Assembly: GCA_024123915.1 (NCBI GenBank)
Contig: CP099650.1
Location: forward strand, 5,890,001-5,954,000
Length of the DNA stretch: 64,000 bases
Direction: 5' to 3'
Source: Oxalobacteraceae bacterium OTU3CAMAD1
GTDB taxonomy: Bacteria; Pseudomonadota; Gammaproteobacteria; Burkholderiales; Burkholderiaceae_D
Shown: one piece after another, positions 19,331 through 27,929 of the stretch
Numbering within the stretch: position 1 is the stretch's first letter
Layout: each line of letters begins with the position of its first letter
Position numbers and translations under genes: made by a program
Notes under the pieces: generated by a model
What the model was told of the DNA's origin: nothing
Databases searched by the model: none
What the model saw: only the letters and a program-made list of their open reading frames with translations

Positions 19331-20830
19331 ATGGACTTTAGCATAAAAGCATTCGACACAAAAAACACCATCAACTCGGCCAAAACGGGCGTCGTCGCCG
19401 TGGCGGTGTTCGAGAATAAAAAGCTGTCGCAAGCTGCCAAAGCACTGGACGGTTCCGGTGACATCACGGCCGCGCTCAAGTCCGGCGACATCAGCGGCAA
19501 AGCCGGCACCACGTTGCTGCTGCGCGGCGTCAAGGGCGCCAGCGCCGAGCGCGTGCTGCTGGTCGGCCTGGGCAGCGACGACGCCGTTAGCGAGAAAAGC
19601 TTCGCCAGCGGCGTTTCCGCGGCCTTGAAGGCTTTCTCGGCCCTGGGCACGAGCGACGCTATTATCGCACTGCCGATGACCGAAGTGAAAGAGCGCGACG
19701 TCAATTGGGCGATCCGCTGCGTGGTGCAGAGCGCCCACGAGGCGGCGTTCCGCACCGACGGCCAGAAAAGCAAGAAGGACCCGGCACCGGCCGGCGTCAA
19801 GAAGATCGCCCTGGCGGTGCCGAACACCCCTGCCACCAAGCTGGCGCTGGCCCAAGCCGTGTCCATTGCCAACGGCATGGACCTGACCAAGGAACTGGGC
19901 AACCTGTCGGCCAACGTCTGCACCCCAACGTATCTCGCCAACACCGCCAAGAAGCTGGCCAAGGACTACAAGTTCGACGTCGAGATCCTGGACCGCAAAC
20001 AGCTCGAAGCGCTGAAGATGAACAGCTTCCTGTCGGTCACCAACGGCAGCGAGCAGCCGCCGAAGTTCATCATCCTCAAGCACATGGGCGGCAAGTCCAA
20101 GGACGCGCCGGTGGTATTGGTCGGCAAGGGGATCACCTTCGACACCGGCGGCATCTCGCTCAAGCCGGGTCCCGGCATGGACGAAATGAAGTACGACATG
20201 GGCGGCGCCGCCTCGGTGCTGGGCACCTTCCGCGCCATCGGCGAGATGGACCTGAAACTGAACGTGATCGGCGTGATCGCCAGCTGCGAGAACATGCCGT
20301 CGGGCCGCGCCACCAAGCCGGGCGACATCGTCACCTCGATGAACGGCTTGACCATCGAGATCCTCAACACCGACGCCGAAGGCCGCCTGGTGCTGTGCGA
20401 CGCGCTGACCTACGCGGAGCGCTTCAACCCGGCCGCGGTGATCGACATCGCCACCCTGACGGGCGCCTGCATCGTGGCGCTGGGTCACCACAAGAGCGGT
20501 TTGTTCACGCGCGACGACGACGTCCATAACAAGCTGGCCGACGAGATCATGGCCGCCGGCAAAGCCTCGAGCGACACCGCGTGGCGCCTGCCGATCGGCG
20601 AGGAGTACAACGAGCAGCTGAAGTCCAACTTCGCGGACCTGGCCAACATCGGCACGCCGGGCGGCGCGTCGTGCACGGCGGCGGCGTTCCTGGAGAACTT
20701 CACGCGCAAGTACACGTGGGCGCACCTGGACATCGCCGGCACCGCATGGAAATCGGGCGGCGCGAAAGGCGCGACCGGCCGTCCGGTGCCGCTGCTGTCG
20801 AACTTCCTGATCAACCGCGCCGGTTCGTAA
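19331..20830 (+). CDS. pepA: leucyl aminopeptidase (M17 family)
   Basis: A 499-residue cytosolic two-metal aminopeptidase. The N-terminal macro-like domain covers about 1-160. The catalytic domain holds [16 protein letters not shown] (metal-binding Lys and Asp, about 262-277) and the family signature NTDAEGRL at residues 346-353. C-terminal [20 protein letters not shown] is also typical. GGAGA lies 5 nt before the ATG. In E. coli the homologue also binds DNA in site-specific recombination; whether this one does cannot be judged. A hairpin follows the stop. Confidence 0.96.
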   Translation: MDFSIKAFDTKNTINSAKTGVVAVAVFENKKLSQAAKALDGSGDITAALKSGDISGKAGTTLLLRGVKGASAERVLLVGLGSDDAVSEKSFASGVSAALKAFSALGTSDAIIALPMTEVKERDVNWAIRCVVQSAHEAAFRTDGQKSKKDPAPAGVKKIALAVPNTPATKLALAQAVSIANGMDLTKELGNLSANVCTPTYLANTAKKLAKDYKFDVEILDRKQLEALKMNSFLSVTNGSEQPPKFIILKHMGGKSKDAPVVLVGKGITFDTGGISLKPGPGMDEMKYDMGGAASVLGTFRAIGEMDLKLNVIGVIASCENMPSGRATKPGDIVTSMNGLTIEILNTDAEGRLVLCDALTYAERFNPAAVIDIATLTGACIVALGHHKSGLFTRDDDVHNKLADEIMAAGKASSDTAWRLPIGEEYNEQLKSNFADLANIGTPGGASCTAAAFLENFTRKYTWAHLDIAGTAWKSGGAKGATGRPVPLLSNFLINRAGS

Positions 20831-20845
20831 GCGCAAAAACACAAA

Positions 20846-20881
20846 GGGCGGATAGTCGGGGCTTGCCCCGGCTATCCGCCC
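20846..20881. terminator. strong hairpin between pepA and the lipoprotein gene
   Basis: GGGCGGATAGTCGGGGC, a TT loop, and GCCCCGGCTATCCGCCC form a 17-bp stem with one G-T pair, 15 bp after the pepA stop and between convergent genes. It shares the GGGCGGAT core with the repeats at 55299 and 60859. An AAA run on its left would give a T-run on the minus strand. Confidence 0.6.
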
Positions 20882-20918
20882 TTCGTCGTTCAGCATTCAT
20901 CTTCGGCGCCGGCCAACC

Positions 20919-21368
20919 TCAATACAAGGTCACCCCTGCCGCCGGCGGCGGTCCCTCATCCCTGCCCTCGGCCGGACGCATCACCACCGTCAGGACCGAC
21001 GGATAATCGTAGCCGGCGCCGGTATTGCGGTCGATGACATAGCCGACACCCGCCGTCAATATCACATTGCCCCACAAATTGCCGTTGACCTTGGGGGCGA
21101 CCTTCTCGTAGGCCCAGGCCGCGCCCTCCTTCTGGCAATCGATGCGCAGCGGGGCCGCGCTCTTGCGCAGGGTTACGCGGGCCGGCGTGGTGACGAACCA
21201 TTTGCCGACATCGTTATACAACACGCAGCCAACGCCGCCGATCTCGCGGTGATCGAGCACGGTCTGCACCAGCACATTCTGTTGGGTCGATTCAGTCAGG
21301 GACGCGCAGCCGGCGCTAGCCAGCATAGCCAGCAGCGCGGTGCACGCGGCGACGGGGCGGAGAAACAT
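20919..21368 (-). CDS. putative lipoprotein of unknown function
   Basis: A 149-residue protein with a lipoprotein signal: charged start, hydrophobic core and lipobox LASAGC with the lipidated Cys at about residue 21. The mature part has two further cysteines (VGCVLY, IDCQKE) that could form a disulfide, and a Gly-rich segment GNVILTAGVGYVIDRNTGAGYDYP near 96-119. It resembles small lipoproteins of Betaproteobacteria annotated only as hypothetical. Non-Asp residues after the Cys would send it to the outer membrane by the usual rule. No neighbour points to a function. Confidence 0.75.
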   Translation of the reverse strand: MFLRPVAACTALLAMLASAGCASLTESTQQNVLVQTVLDHREIGGVGCVLYNDVGKWFVTTPARVTLRKSAAPLRIDCQKEGAAWAYEKVAPKVNGNLWGNVILTAGVGYVIDRNTGAGYDYPSVLTVVMRPAEGRDEGPPPAAGVTLY

Positions 21369-21427
21369 AGTCTGCCTCTAAAGTAGATACAGACACAGTG
21401 TAGCAAGCCGGGCGCGGATTGATTCGC

Positions 21428-21619
21428 TCAATCAAGAGGCGTAAAGCGTTGCACTTTTACGCCATCGACCTCGATGAGTTGAAAAAAAACGTCTTTCGGC
21501 CGCGCCCAAATGGACCCGTCGGGCGCGCGGTAAACAATCATGGTGCTCAGGTCGGACTCCAGGGTGGCCTCGCACACCAACTCGTAGAGGCCGCCCTTGT
21601 AATGCCGGAAGCGTGTCAT
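21428..21619 (-). CDS. DUF1653 family small protein
   Basis: A 63-residue protein made entirely of a DUF1653 domain: RFRHYKGGLYELV, MIVYRAPDGSIWARPKDVFF and FTPLD are clear family blocks. The function of the family is unknown. The ATG at 21619 is chosen because the domain begins there and because it lies 4 bp after the stop of the upstream gene; an upstream start at 21661 would add 14 residues with no family similarity and overlap that gene. Probably translationally coupled to the gene at 21624. Confidence 0.78.
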   Translation of the reverse strand: MTRFRHYKGGLYELVCEATLESDLSTMIVYRAPDGSIWARPKDVFFQLIEVDGVKVQRFTPLD

Positions 21620-21623
21620 CAGG

Positions 21624-22046
21624 TCAGGCGTTTTGACGAACCTGCGCCGACTTGGCCACACGTTCCTCGACTTTGCCCTGCTCCTGCTCCTGCTGCTTCT
21701 TCTTCAAGCCCTGCACCACTTTCAGGATGTCATCCATGCCGCGCTCGCCACCGAGGGTGGAGAAAGCGTCGAGCACTTCGTTCAACACCTGATTGCGGAC
21801 GGCGGCTTCGTCGGAATTGATAACCGGTGGACGTTGCAGCGCCTCCGCTGCGCGCTTTTCGGCGGCGGCTGCCTCCTTTTGCGCGGCGGTCTTGCGACCG
21901 CCCGGCGTTTTGCCATGTTCCAGTGCCGCTTGCCAGATCACCCAGCGGCGCTGCGTTTCAAAGACCAGATACTCTTCTGGCTTATCTTCACGGCGGCGAA
22001 CGATATGTCCGTCGCGCTGTGCCCATGCCTCAAATGCAGTTCGCAT
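21624..22046 (-). CDS. hypothetical protein with charged coiled-coil region
   Basis: A 140-residue soluble protein, not recognised. The N-terminal part (about 1-45: MRTAFEAWAQRDG, EEYLVFETQRRWVIWQAAL) looks like a small domain found in phage-related and betaproteobacterial hypothetical proteins. The rest is Ala/Glu/Lys-rich and likely helical or coiled coil (about 50-70 and 105-135). AAGGAA lies 6 nt before the ATG. It is the first gene of a two-gene unit with the DUF1653 gene, and its upstream side is a markedly AT-rich intergenic block. Confidence 0.7.
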   Translation of the reverse strand: MRTAFEAWAQRDGHIVRRREDKPEEYLVFETQRRWVIWQAALEHGKTPGGRKTAAQKEAAAAEKRAAEALQRPPVINSDEAAVRNQVLNEVLDAFSTLGGERGMDDILKVVQGLKKKQQEQEQGKVEERVAKSAQVRQNA

Positions 22047-22463
22047 TTCAATTCCTTTGTAAATGCGCTACGCGCAATTCACTGTTAAAACTACAAGTTA
22101 TTTCCGTATGGTATCACTTATTGCGGCATCACAATGAATAATATACACGGCTCTTGCTATTTTGTGGTTGCTGATAGGAAACACTAGTTTTCCACTAATT
22201 TTGTATCAGTATATTTCTCTTTTACCATTCTGTCTCCTACTGAAGTACAATTTTGACAACTATGAGACAAAAGTAGCAATTCTTTTTTTATTTCACACTT
22301 TTTGCAACATTTTATGCCTTACCACCACACTTGCGAAGTTCTATTTCATGTTTTTTTATAAAACACGACAAATAGACAAGCTCATCTGTTAAATCAAGTT
22401 ACGGTAAGATGCGTTTCATAGGCGTATCGCCTTCACCAAACCCGCAAGGACACTGATCTCCCG
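22047..22463. other. AT-rich intergenic block upstream of xthA
   Basis: This 417-bp gap separates the divergent hypothetical gene and xthA. From about 22120 to 22400 it is far richer in A and T than the rest of the window, with runs such as CTTTTTTTATTTC and TTTTTTTATAAAA. I see no RNA gene, terminator or convincing promoter box, and the one long open frame in it (22162-22392) has low-complexity hydrophobic content expected by chance. It must at least contain the promoters of the two flanking genes. Confidence 0.6.
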
Positions 22464-23228
22464 ATGAAACTAGCCACATGGAATGTTAACTCACTGAACG
22501 TAAGACTGCCGCACGTTATGAATTGGCTTGCGGAAAATCCAACAGACGTGCTCTGTTTGCAAGAAACAAAATTAACCGATGACAAGTTTCCGGCTAGTAT
22601 TATTGAAGCCGCAGGCTATCATGTTGTGTACAGCGGGCAAAAAACTTACAACGGCGTCGCCATTATTTCCAGGCTGCCGATCGCCGACGTCGTCAAAAAC
22701 AACCCGCTCCTCGATGATCCCCAGCAACGTATCCTCGCTGCAACCATCGACGGTGTGCGCGTCGTCTGCGCCTACGTGCCGAACGGCCAGAGCGTTGGCT
22801 CCGAGAAATACGAATACAAAATGGGCTGGCTCTCGGCCTTCCACGACTGGATCAAGCAAGAGGCCGCCCTGCACCCGCAACTGGCCGTCGTCGGCGACTA
22901 CAACATCGCCCCCGAAGACCGCGACGTCCACGATCCGGCCGCCTGGGAAGGCATGGTGCACGTTTCCGAAAAGGAACGCGCCGCCCTCACCCGCCTGCTC
23001 GACATCGGCCTCACCGATTCCTACCGCCTGTTCGAACAGCCCGAAAAATCGTTCAGCTGGTGGGACTACCGGGGCCTCGGCTTCCGGCTCAACAAAGGCC
23101 TGCGCATCGACCACATCCTGCTGTCGCCGGCGCTGGTCGCACGCTGCAGCGCCTGCGTCATCGACCGCGCGCCGCGCAAGCTGGAGCAGCCGTCCGACCA
23201 CGCGCCGGTGATCGCCACGCTCGACTAA
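22464..23228 (+). CDS. xthA: exodeoxyribonuclease III
   Basis: A 254-residue AP endonuclease/3'-5' exonuclease of base excision repair. Conserved active-site blocks are all visible: KLATWNVNSLNVRLPH (Asn7), CLQETKLTD (Glu near 34), the catalytic Tyr region in VVCAYVPNGQ, GDYNIAPEDRDVHD, and the C-terminal LRIDHILLS and SDHAPVIA (catalytic His). Length is normal for the family. Upstream lies the AT-rich block; the convergent GGDEF-EAL gene ends 5 bp after its stop. Confidence 0.96.
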   Translation: MKLATWNVNSLNVRLPHVMNWLAENPTDVLCLQETKLTDDKFPASIIEAAGYHVVYSGQKTYNGVAIISRLPIADVVKNNPLLDDPQQRILAATIDGVRVVCAYVPNGQSVGSEKYEYKMGWLSAFHDWIKQEAALHPQLAVVGDYNIAPEDRDVHDPAAWEGMVHVSEKERAALTRLLDIGLTDSYRLFEQPEKSFSWWDYRGLGFRLNKGLRIDHILLSPALVARCSACVIDRAPRKLEQPSDHAPVIATLD

Positions 23229-23233
23229 CCCAC

Positions 23234-26200
23234 CTACCCGGCCGCGATCGGGGGCCGCGGCAGCAGCAGCTGCGCGGTCGCATGCGGCACCGGCGGCGAG
23301 AACAGATAGCCTTGCGCGAACTGGCAGCCGTTGCGCTGCAGGAGCGCGTACTGCCCCTCCGTCTCCACCCCCTCCGCCACCACCGACAACTGCAGGCTGT
23401 CCGACAGCGCGATGATCGCCGCCACGATGGCGCGGTCCTCGGCGCTGTCCTCCAGGTCCTTGATGAAGGCGCGGTCGATCTTGATCTTCTTGACCGGGAA
23501 GCGCTTCAGGTAGGCCAGGCTGGAATAGCCGGTGCCGAAATCGTCGATCGACAGGCGGATGCCCATCGCGTTGATCTGCCCCAGGATATCCAGCGTGTGC
23601 TCTCCATGCTGCATCAGCGCCGTCTCGGTGATCTCGAACTCCAGCAGCAACGGATCGATGCCCGTCTCGTCGAGGATGCGCCGTATCGATTCGACCAGCC
23701 CCCGATGCATGAACTGACGCGGCGACAGGTTTACCGCCAGCGGCACCGGGACCAGGCCTTCGCGCTGCCACGTCATGCACTGCACGCATGCCTGGCGTAT
23801 CACCCATTCCCCCACCGGCACGATCAAACCGTTTTCCTCGATCAGCGGAATGAAGCTGTCCGGCATCACCAGCTCCGCGTCGTCTCGGCGCCAGCGCAGC
23901 AGCACCTCCATCGCATGCAGCCTGCGCGTGCCGATATCCATGATCGGCTGGAAGTGCAAGATGAATTCGTCCAGCGCCAGCGCGCTGCGCAGGCTCGATT
24001 CAAGCTCGAAGTGGCGCGCCGCCGACTGGTTCATCGCCTCTTTAAAATACTGGTAGTTGTTTCTGCCGCTCGCCTTGGCGTGATACATGGCGGCATCGGC
24101 GTGGCGCATCAAGGTCGCCACGTCGGCGCCGTCGTTCGGATACACGCAGATGCCGATAGACGGCGTGATGTGCAGGTTGCGGCCCTCCAGCGGGAAGCCC
24201 TCGGATAGCGCCAGGATGATCTTCTCGGCCACCTGGCTGGCCTCGTCCACGCTGGCGATGCCCGGCACCAGCACCACGAACTCGTCGCCGCCCAAACGGG
24301 CCACGGTGTCGCTGGCGCGCACCGCGCGGCACAAGCGGCTCGCCACCTCCTTCAGCAACTGGTCGCCGGTCATGTGGCCCAGCGAGTCGTTGATGGTCTT
24401 GAAGCGGTCAAGGTCGATGAACATCACCGCCAACTGACGCTGCGAACGCTGCGCCGCCAGCATGGCGCGGTCCAGCCGGTCCGACAGCAACGCGCGGTTG
24501 GGCAAGCCGGTCAGGCTGTCGTGGTAGGCCATGTGATGCACGCGCGCCTCGGCCTGGCGGCGCTCGACGATCTCGCCTTGCAGCAGCGCGTTGGCGCCCG
24601 CCAGTTCGGCCGTGCGTTCGAGCACGCGCACCTCCAGCTCGTCGCGTGCGCGGCTGACCGCTTCGGCCGCCTCGCGCCGCGCGGTGATGTCGTCCACCAG
24701 CCACACCGAGCGTCCGCCGGGCTGCGCCAGGTCGAACGGCCGGCCCGATAGCCGCGCCCAGAACCGGCTGCCGTCCTTGCGCACCAGTTGATACTCGGCG
24801 ACGTTGACGCGGCCGGTGCGGAAGTCCTGCGCCGTCGCCGCGCGCGCCTCCCGCCACGCCGACTGGTCGGCATAAAAAGCCTGCACGCTGAGGTGGTTCA
24901 TTTCGCCCGGCGCGTAGCCGAACAATTCCTCCATCTTGGTATTGCAGCGCAGATTGAGCCCCTGTTCCACCACCGAGATGCCCAACACCGCGCTGTCGAG
25001 GATGGCCTGGTTCTCCAGCAGCGCGTTGCGCAGCGCCTCCTCGGCGCGTTTTTGCTCGGTGCGGTCCTCGATCACCCAGATCGTGCCCTGGCCCGGATCG
25101 GCCGGATTGACCACGTAGCCGATCAGCTGCGCCCACAGGCGCGTGTCGTCGGCGCGGCGCATTTCTATCTCGGTCTGGAAAGGCTTCGCCGCCGACAAAT
25201 AGGGATAGGCCTCGGCGCCCAGCCGCTCGTAGGCTTCCTGCGACGGATACAGCGCCCGACCGGGAACCCCCAGGCCGGTGTCGCCGGGATAGCCGAACAT
25301 GTCGCCGAAGCCCCGGTTGTAGCGCGTGATGATGCGGTTCTTGGTGAACAGGATGCTCATCGAGGCGTTGGTCATGATCGCCTCCACTTCCATCTGCGTC
25401 TGGCGCGTGGTGGTCACGTCCTCGATGATCCAGATGGCGCCGCCCTCGGTGTTTACTTCATTCATCGCGTTGGCGCGCACGCGGCACCAGATCAAGACGC
25501 CGTCCTTGCGCTTGAATTCGAACGCGGGGCTTTCGTACGGCTTGCCGTTGTCGAGCTGCGCCCGCGCCTCCACAGCGAAGGCCTGATACCTTTCGTGCGA
25601 CGGGAACATGTCCGACGCCGGCATGCCGACCATGTCCTCGACGGTGTAGCCGAACATCTCCGCCATGCGCCGGTTGCAGTTGCGGACGATCTGGCCTTTA
25701 CTAAACAGGATGCCGATGGACGCGTTGTCCAGGATGGCCTTTTGCTCGATCAGCGCGCGGCGCAGCTTTTCCTCGTCGATGCGATGCTCGTTGATGTCTT
25801 CGACGATCCACACCGTGCCTTCGCTGGTGTGGATCGTATCGATGGCGCGGCCGAACAGGCGGGCCCAGAATGTGCTGCCGTCCTTGCGCCGCAACACCAG
25901 TTCCGTCTTGAACGGCAAGCCCTGCGCCAGCGGCGGCCCGGCCTCGCGTCCCAGTTTGAGAAAGTCCTCCTCGCTCGGATAGACGGTCACGCTGGGCGCG
26001 CCCTCCAACTCCTCGCGGCTGTAGCCCAGCATCTCGGCGCAGCGGATATTACATTCGGCGATGCGGCCATCCTTGCCGAACAGGATGCCGACGGCGGCGT
26101 TCTCCAGGATGGCCTGCTGTTCGAGCAGCGTTTTACGCAACGCGCGCTGCGAGCGCTGAACGTCGCTGATATCGTGGAACACGATGGTGCCGCCATCTGT

Positions 26201-26518
26201 ATCGGCGCCGGCCGGCAGTGGTTTGGTCCAGACCTGTACGGCGATGTATTTGCCGCTGGCGGTGGCGAGGCAACTGTCCCAGCGCTGCGCCGTCTCCGCG
26301 CTGGTCTCCCCTTTGTTCAGGCGCGCCACGCTGGCCGCGCGCAGATGGCGCGCGAACAGGCTTTCCACGGTTTGGCCGGAGGGATCTGATTCGAGCAAGG
26401 AGATCAACTCCGCGTTCGCCGCCAACACCAGTCCCTCGGCGCTGTAAGCGCACGCGGGAACGCCGATCAGCGCCAAGGCGCCAGCGACGAAATCAAGATG
26501 GGATGAAACGCGATTCAT
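23234..26518 (-). CDS. multi-PAS GGDEF-EAL cyclic-di-GMP protein
   Basis: A 1094-residue signalling protein with about five successive PAS modules (roughly residues 10-600), each with a PAC-like IWIVEDITE... tail, then GGDEF (about 645-810) and EAL (about 830-1085). The GGDEF motif is intact (about 742-746), with an RxxD inhibitory site (RASD) five residues before it. The EAL signature reads EVL, but Glu is kept, as are the other catalytic acids and Lys (VNLSPRQF, FEITETAL, IDDFGTGYSS, KIDRAFIKDL, VAEGVE). Both synthesis and breakdown of cyclic-di-GMP are thus possible. No membrane segment is seen, so sensing is probably cytoplasmic. The ATG at 26518 is preferred over a GTG at 26533. Confidence 0.93.
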   Translation of the reverse strand: MNRVSSHLDFVAGALALIGVPACAYSAEGLVLAANAELISLLESDPSGQTVESLFARHLRAASVARLNKGETSAETAQRWDSCLATASGKYIAVQVWTKPLPAGADTDGGTIVFHDISDVQRSQRALRKTLLEQQAILENAAVGILFGKDGRIAECNIRCAEMLGYSREELEGAPSVTVYPSEEDFLKLGREAGPPLAQGLPFKTELVLRRKDGSTFWARLFGRAIDTIHTSEGTVWIVEDINEHRIDEEKLRRALIEQKAILDNASIGILFSKGQIVRNCNRRMAEMFGYTVEDMVGMPASDMFPSHERYQAFAVEARAQLDNGKPYESPAFEFKRKDGVLIWCRVRANAMNEVNTEGGAIWIIEDVTTTRQTQMEVEAIMTNASMSILFTKNRIITRYNRGFGDMFGYPGDTGLGVPGRALYPSQEAYERLGAEAYPYLSAAKPFQTEIEMRRADDTRLWAQLIGYVVNPADPGQGTIWVIEDRTEQKRAEEALRNALLENQAILDSAVLGISVVEQGLNLRCNTKMEELFGYAPGEMNHLSVQAFYADQSAWREARAATAQDFRTGRVNVAEYQLVRKDGSRFWARLSGRPFDLAQPGGRSVWLVDDITARREAAEAVSRARDELEVRVLERTAELAGANALLQGEIVERRQAEARVHHMAYHDSLTGLPNRALLSDRLDRAMLAAQRSQRQLAVMFIDLDRFKTINDSLGHMTGDQLLKEVASRLCRAVRASDTVARLGGDEFVVLVPGIASVDEASQVAEKIILALSEGFPLEGRNLHITPSIGICVYPNDGADVATLMRHADAAMYHAKASGRNNYQYFKEAMNQSAARHFELESSLRSALALDEFILHFQPIMDIGTRRLHAMEVLLRWRRDDAELVMPDSFIPLIEENGLIVPVGEWVIRQACVQCMTWQREGLVPVPLAVNLSPRQFMHRGLVESIRRILDETGIDPLLLEFEITETALMQHGEHTLDILGQINAMGIRLSIDDFGTGYSSLAYLKRFPVKKIKIDRAFIKDLEDSAEDRAIVAAIIALSDSLQLSVVAEGVETEGQYALLQRNGCQFAQGYLFSPPVPHATAQLLLPRPPIAAG

Positions 26519-26641
26519 GAACACCAGGGGCACCCGAAAGAAATGCCGCCTTGATCGTTACATATCGGCAGCATTGTTGGCAGATGATAAACCACATTGG
26601 TATCATTAGCCATCCGCGTGCTGATTTCGCGTTCTTAAATA

Positions 26642-26674
26642 CGACACTGCGACGACACTGCGACGACACTGCGC
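26642..26674. repeat. three tandem 11-bp repeats
   Basis: CGACACTGCGA occurs twice and then CGACACTGCGC, end to end, in the 212-bp gap between prpF and the GGDEF-EAL gene. Related CGACAC pieces continue to about 26695. The copies sit upstream of the GGDEF-EAL gene and could be a short-repeat locus or protein-binding array. Confidence 0.75.
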
Positions 26675-26730
26675 GGGGGTGGTGCGACGACACGCGGCCA
26701 AGCCGCGCACCGACTCGCATCATGCCAGCT

Positions 26731-27927
26731 TCACGCAGCGGGCACCCTCACCCAGCCCTCCATCAGCACGCGCGCGCTGCGGCTCATGACCGCCTTCGTC
26801 ACGCGCCACTCGCCGTTTTGGTGTGTCGCCTGCGCGCCGACGCGCAAGGTGCCCGATGGATGACCGAAGCGCACCGCCTCCAGCGCTCCGCCGCCAGCCG
26901 CCAGGTTGACCAGCGTACCGGGAATGGCGGCGGCGGTGCCGATCGCCACGGCGGCGGTGCCCATCATCGCGTGATGCAGCTTGCCCATCGAGAGCGCGCG
27001 CACCAACAGATCGATATCGCCGGCGCCGATCCGTTTGCCGCTGGAGGCAATGTACGTCGCCGGCTTCGCTACGAACGCCACCTTCGGCGTGTGCTGGCGC
27101 TGCGCCGCCTCGTCGAGATGCTTGATGAGGCCCATGCGCAGCGCGCCGTGCGCGCGTATGGTCTCGAACATCGCCAGCGCCGCCACGTCGCCATTGATCG
27201 CGTCCTGGAGTTCAATACCGGTATAGCCGATGGCGTCCGCGTCGACGAAAATGGTCGGGATGCCGGCGTTGATCATGGTCGCCTTCAGTGTGCCGATGCC
27301 CGGCACCTCCAGATCGTCGATCAGCCGGCCGGTCGGGAACATCGAGCCTCCCGCGCCCTCTTCGTCCGCCGCCGGGTCCATGAATTCAAGCTGCACTTCG
27401 GCCGCCGGGAAGGTGACGCCGTCAAGTTCGAAGTCGCCGGTTTCCTGCACTTCGCCGTTGATCATCGGTACATGGGCGATGATGGTCTTGCCGATATTGG
27501 CCTGCCACACGCGCACCACGGCCATGCCGTCTTGCGGAACGCGCGCCGGGTCCAGCAGGCCGGCGCTGATGGCGAACGCGCCGACGGCGGCCGACAGGTT
27601 GCCGCAATTGCCGCTCCAGTCGACAAACGCCTTGTCGATGGAGACCTGGCCGAACAAATAATCAATATCGTGATCGGGTCTGTCGCTTTTCGACACGATC
27701 ACCGTCTTGCTGGTGCTGGAGGTGCCGGCGCCCATGCCGTCGATCTGCTTGCCGTAGGGGTCGGGACTGCCGATCACGCGCAGCAGCAGCGCGTCGCGCG
27801 CGGCGCCCGGCGTTCGCGCCGCTTCGGGCAAATCGCCGAGCCGGAAGAAAACGCCCTTGCTGGTACCGCCGCGCATATACACGGCGGGGATCTTGATTTG
27901 CGGCGGGTGGATGGTGTGGTTTGTCAT
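26731..27927 (-). CDS. prpF: 2-methylaconitate isomerase PrpF
   Basis: A 398-residue isomerase that converts the trans-like product of AcnD to cis-2-methylaconitate in the methylcitrate cycle. Family blocks are PAVYMRGGTSKGVFF (about 10-24), MGAGTSSTSKTVIV, DWSGNCGNLSAAVGAFAI (catalytic Cys region, about 105) and GKLHHAMMGTAAVAIGTAA. It lies last in the operon; the ATG at 27927 is 2 bp after the acnD stop, while a GTG at 27933 overlaps acnD and is also possible. PrpF is needed only with AcnD-type dehydratases, which matches its neighbour. Confidence 0.95.
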   Translation of the reverse strand: MTNHTIHPPQIKIPAVYMRGGTSKGVFFRLGDLPEAARTPGAARDALLLRVIGSPDPYGKQIDGMGAGTSSTSKTVIVSKSDRPDHDIDYLFGQVSIDKAFVDWSGNCGNLSAAVGAFAISAGLLDPARVPQDGMAVVRVWQANIGKTIIAHVPMINGEVQETGDFELDGVTFPAAEVQLEFMDPAADEEGAGGSMFPTGRLIDDLEVPGIGTLKATMINAGIPTIFVDADAIGYTGIELQDAINGDVAALAMFETIRAHGALRMGLIKHLDEAAQRQHTPKVAFVAKPATYIASSGKRIGAGDIDLLVRALSMGKLHHAMMGTAAVAIGTAAAIPGTLVNLAAGGGALEAVRFGHPSGTLRVGAQATHQNGEWRVTKAVMSRSARVLMEGWVRVPAA

Positions 27928-27929
27928 GG

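Noticed and set aside
22162..22392. 76-codon frame in the AT-rich block
   Set aside because: Composed of Phe, Leu, Tyr and Ile as expected from random AT-rich sequence, with no ribosome binding site.
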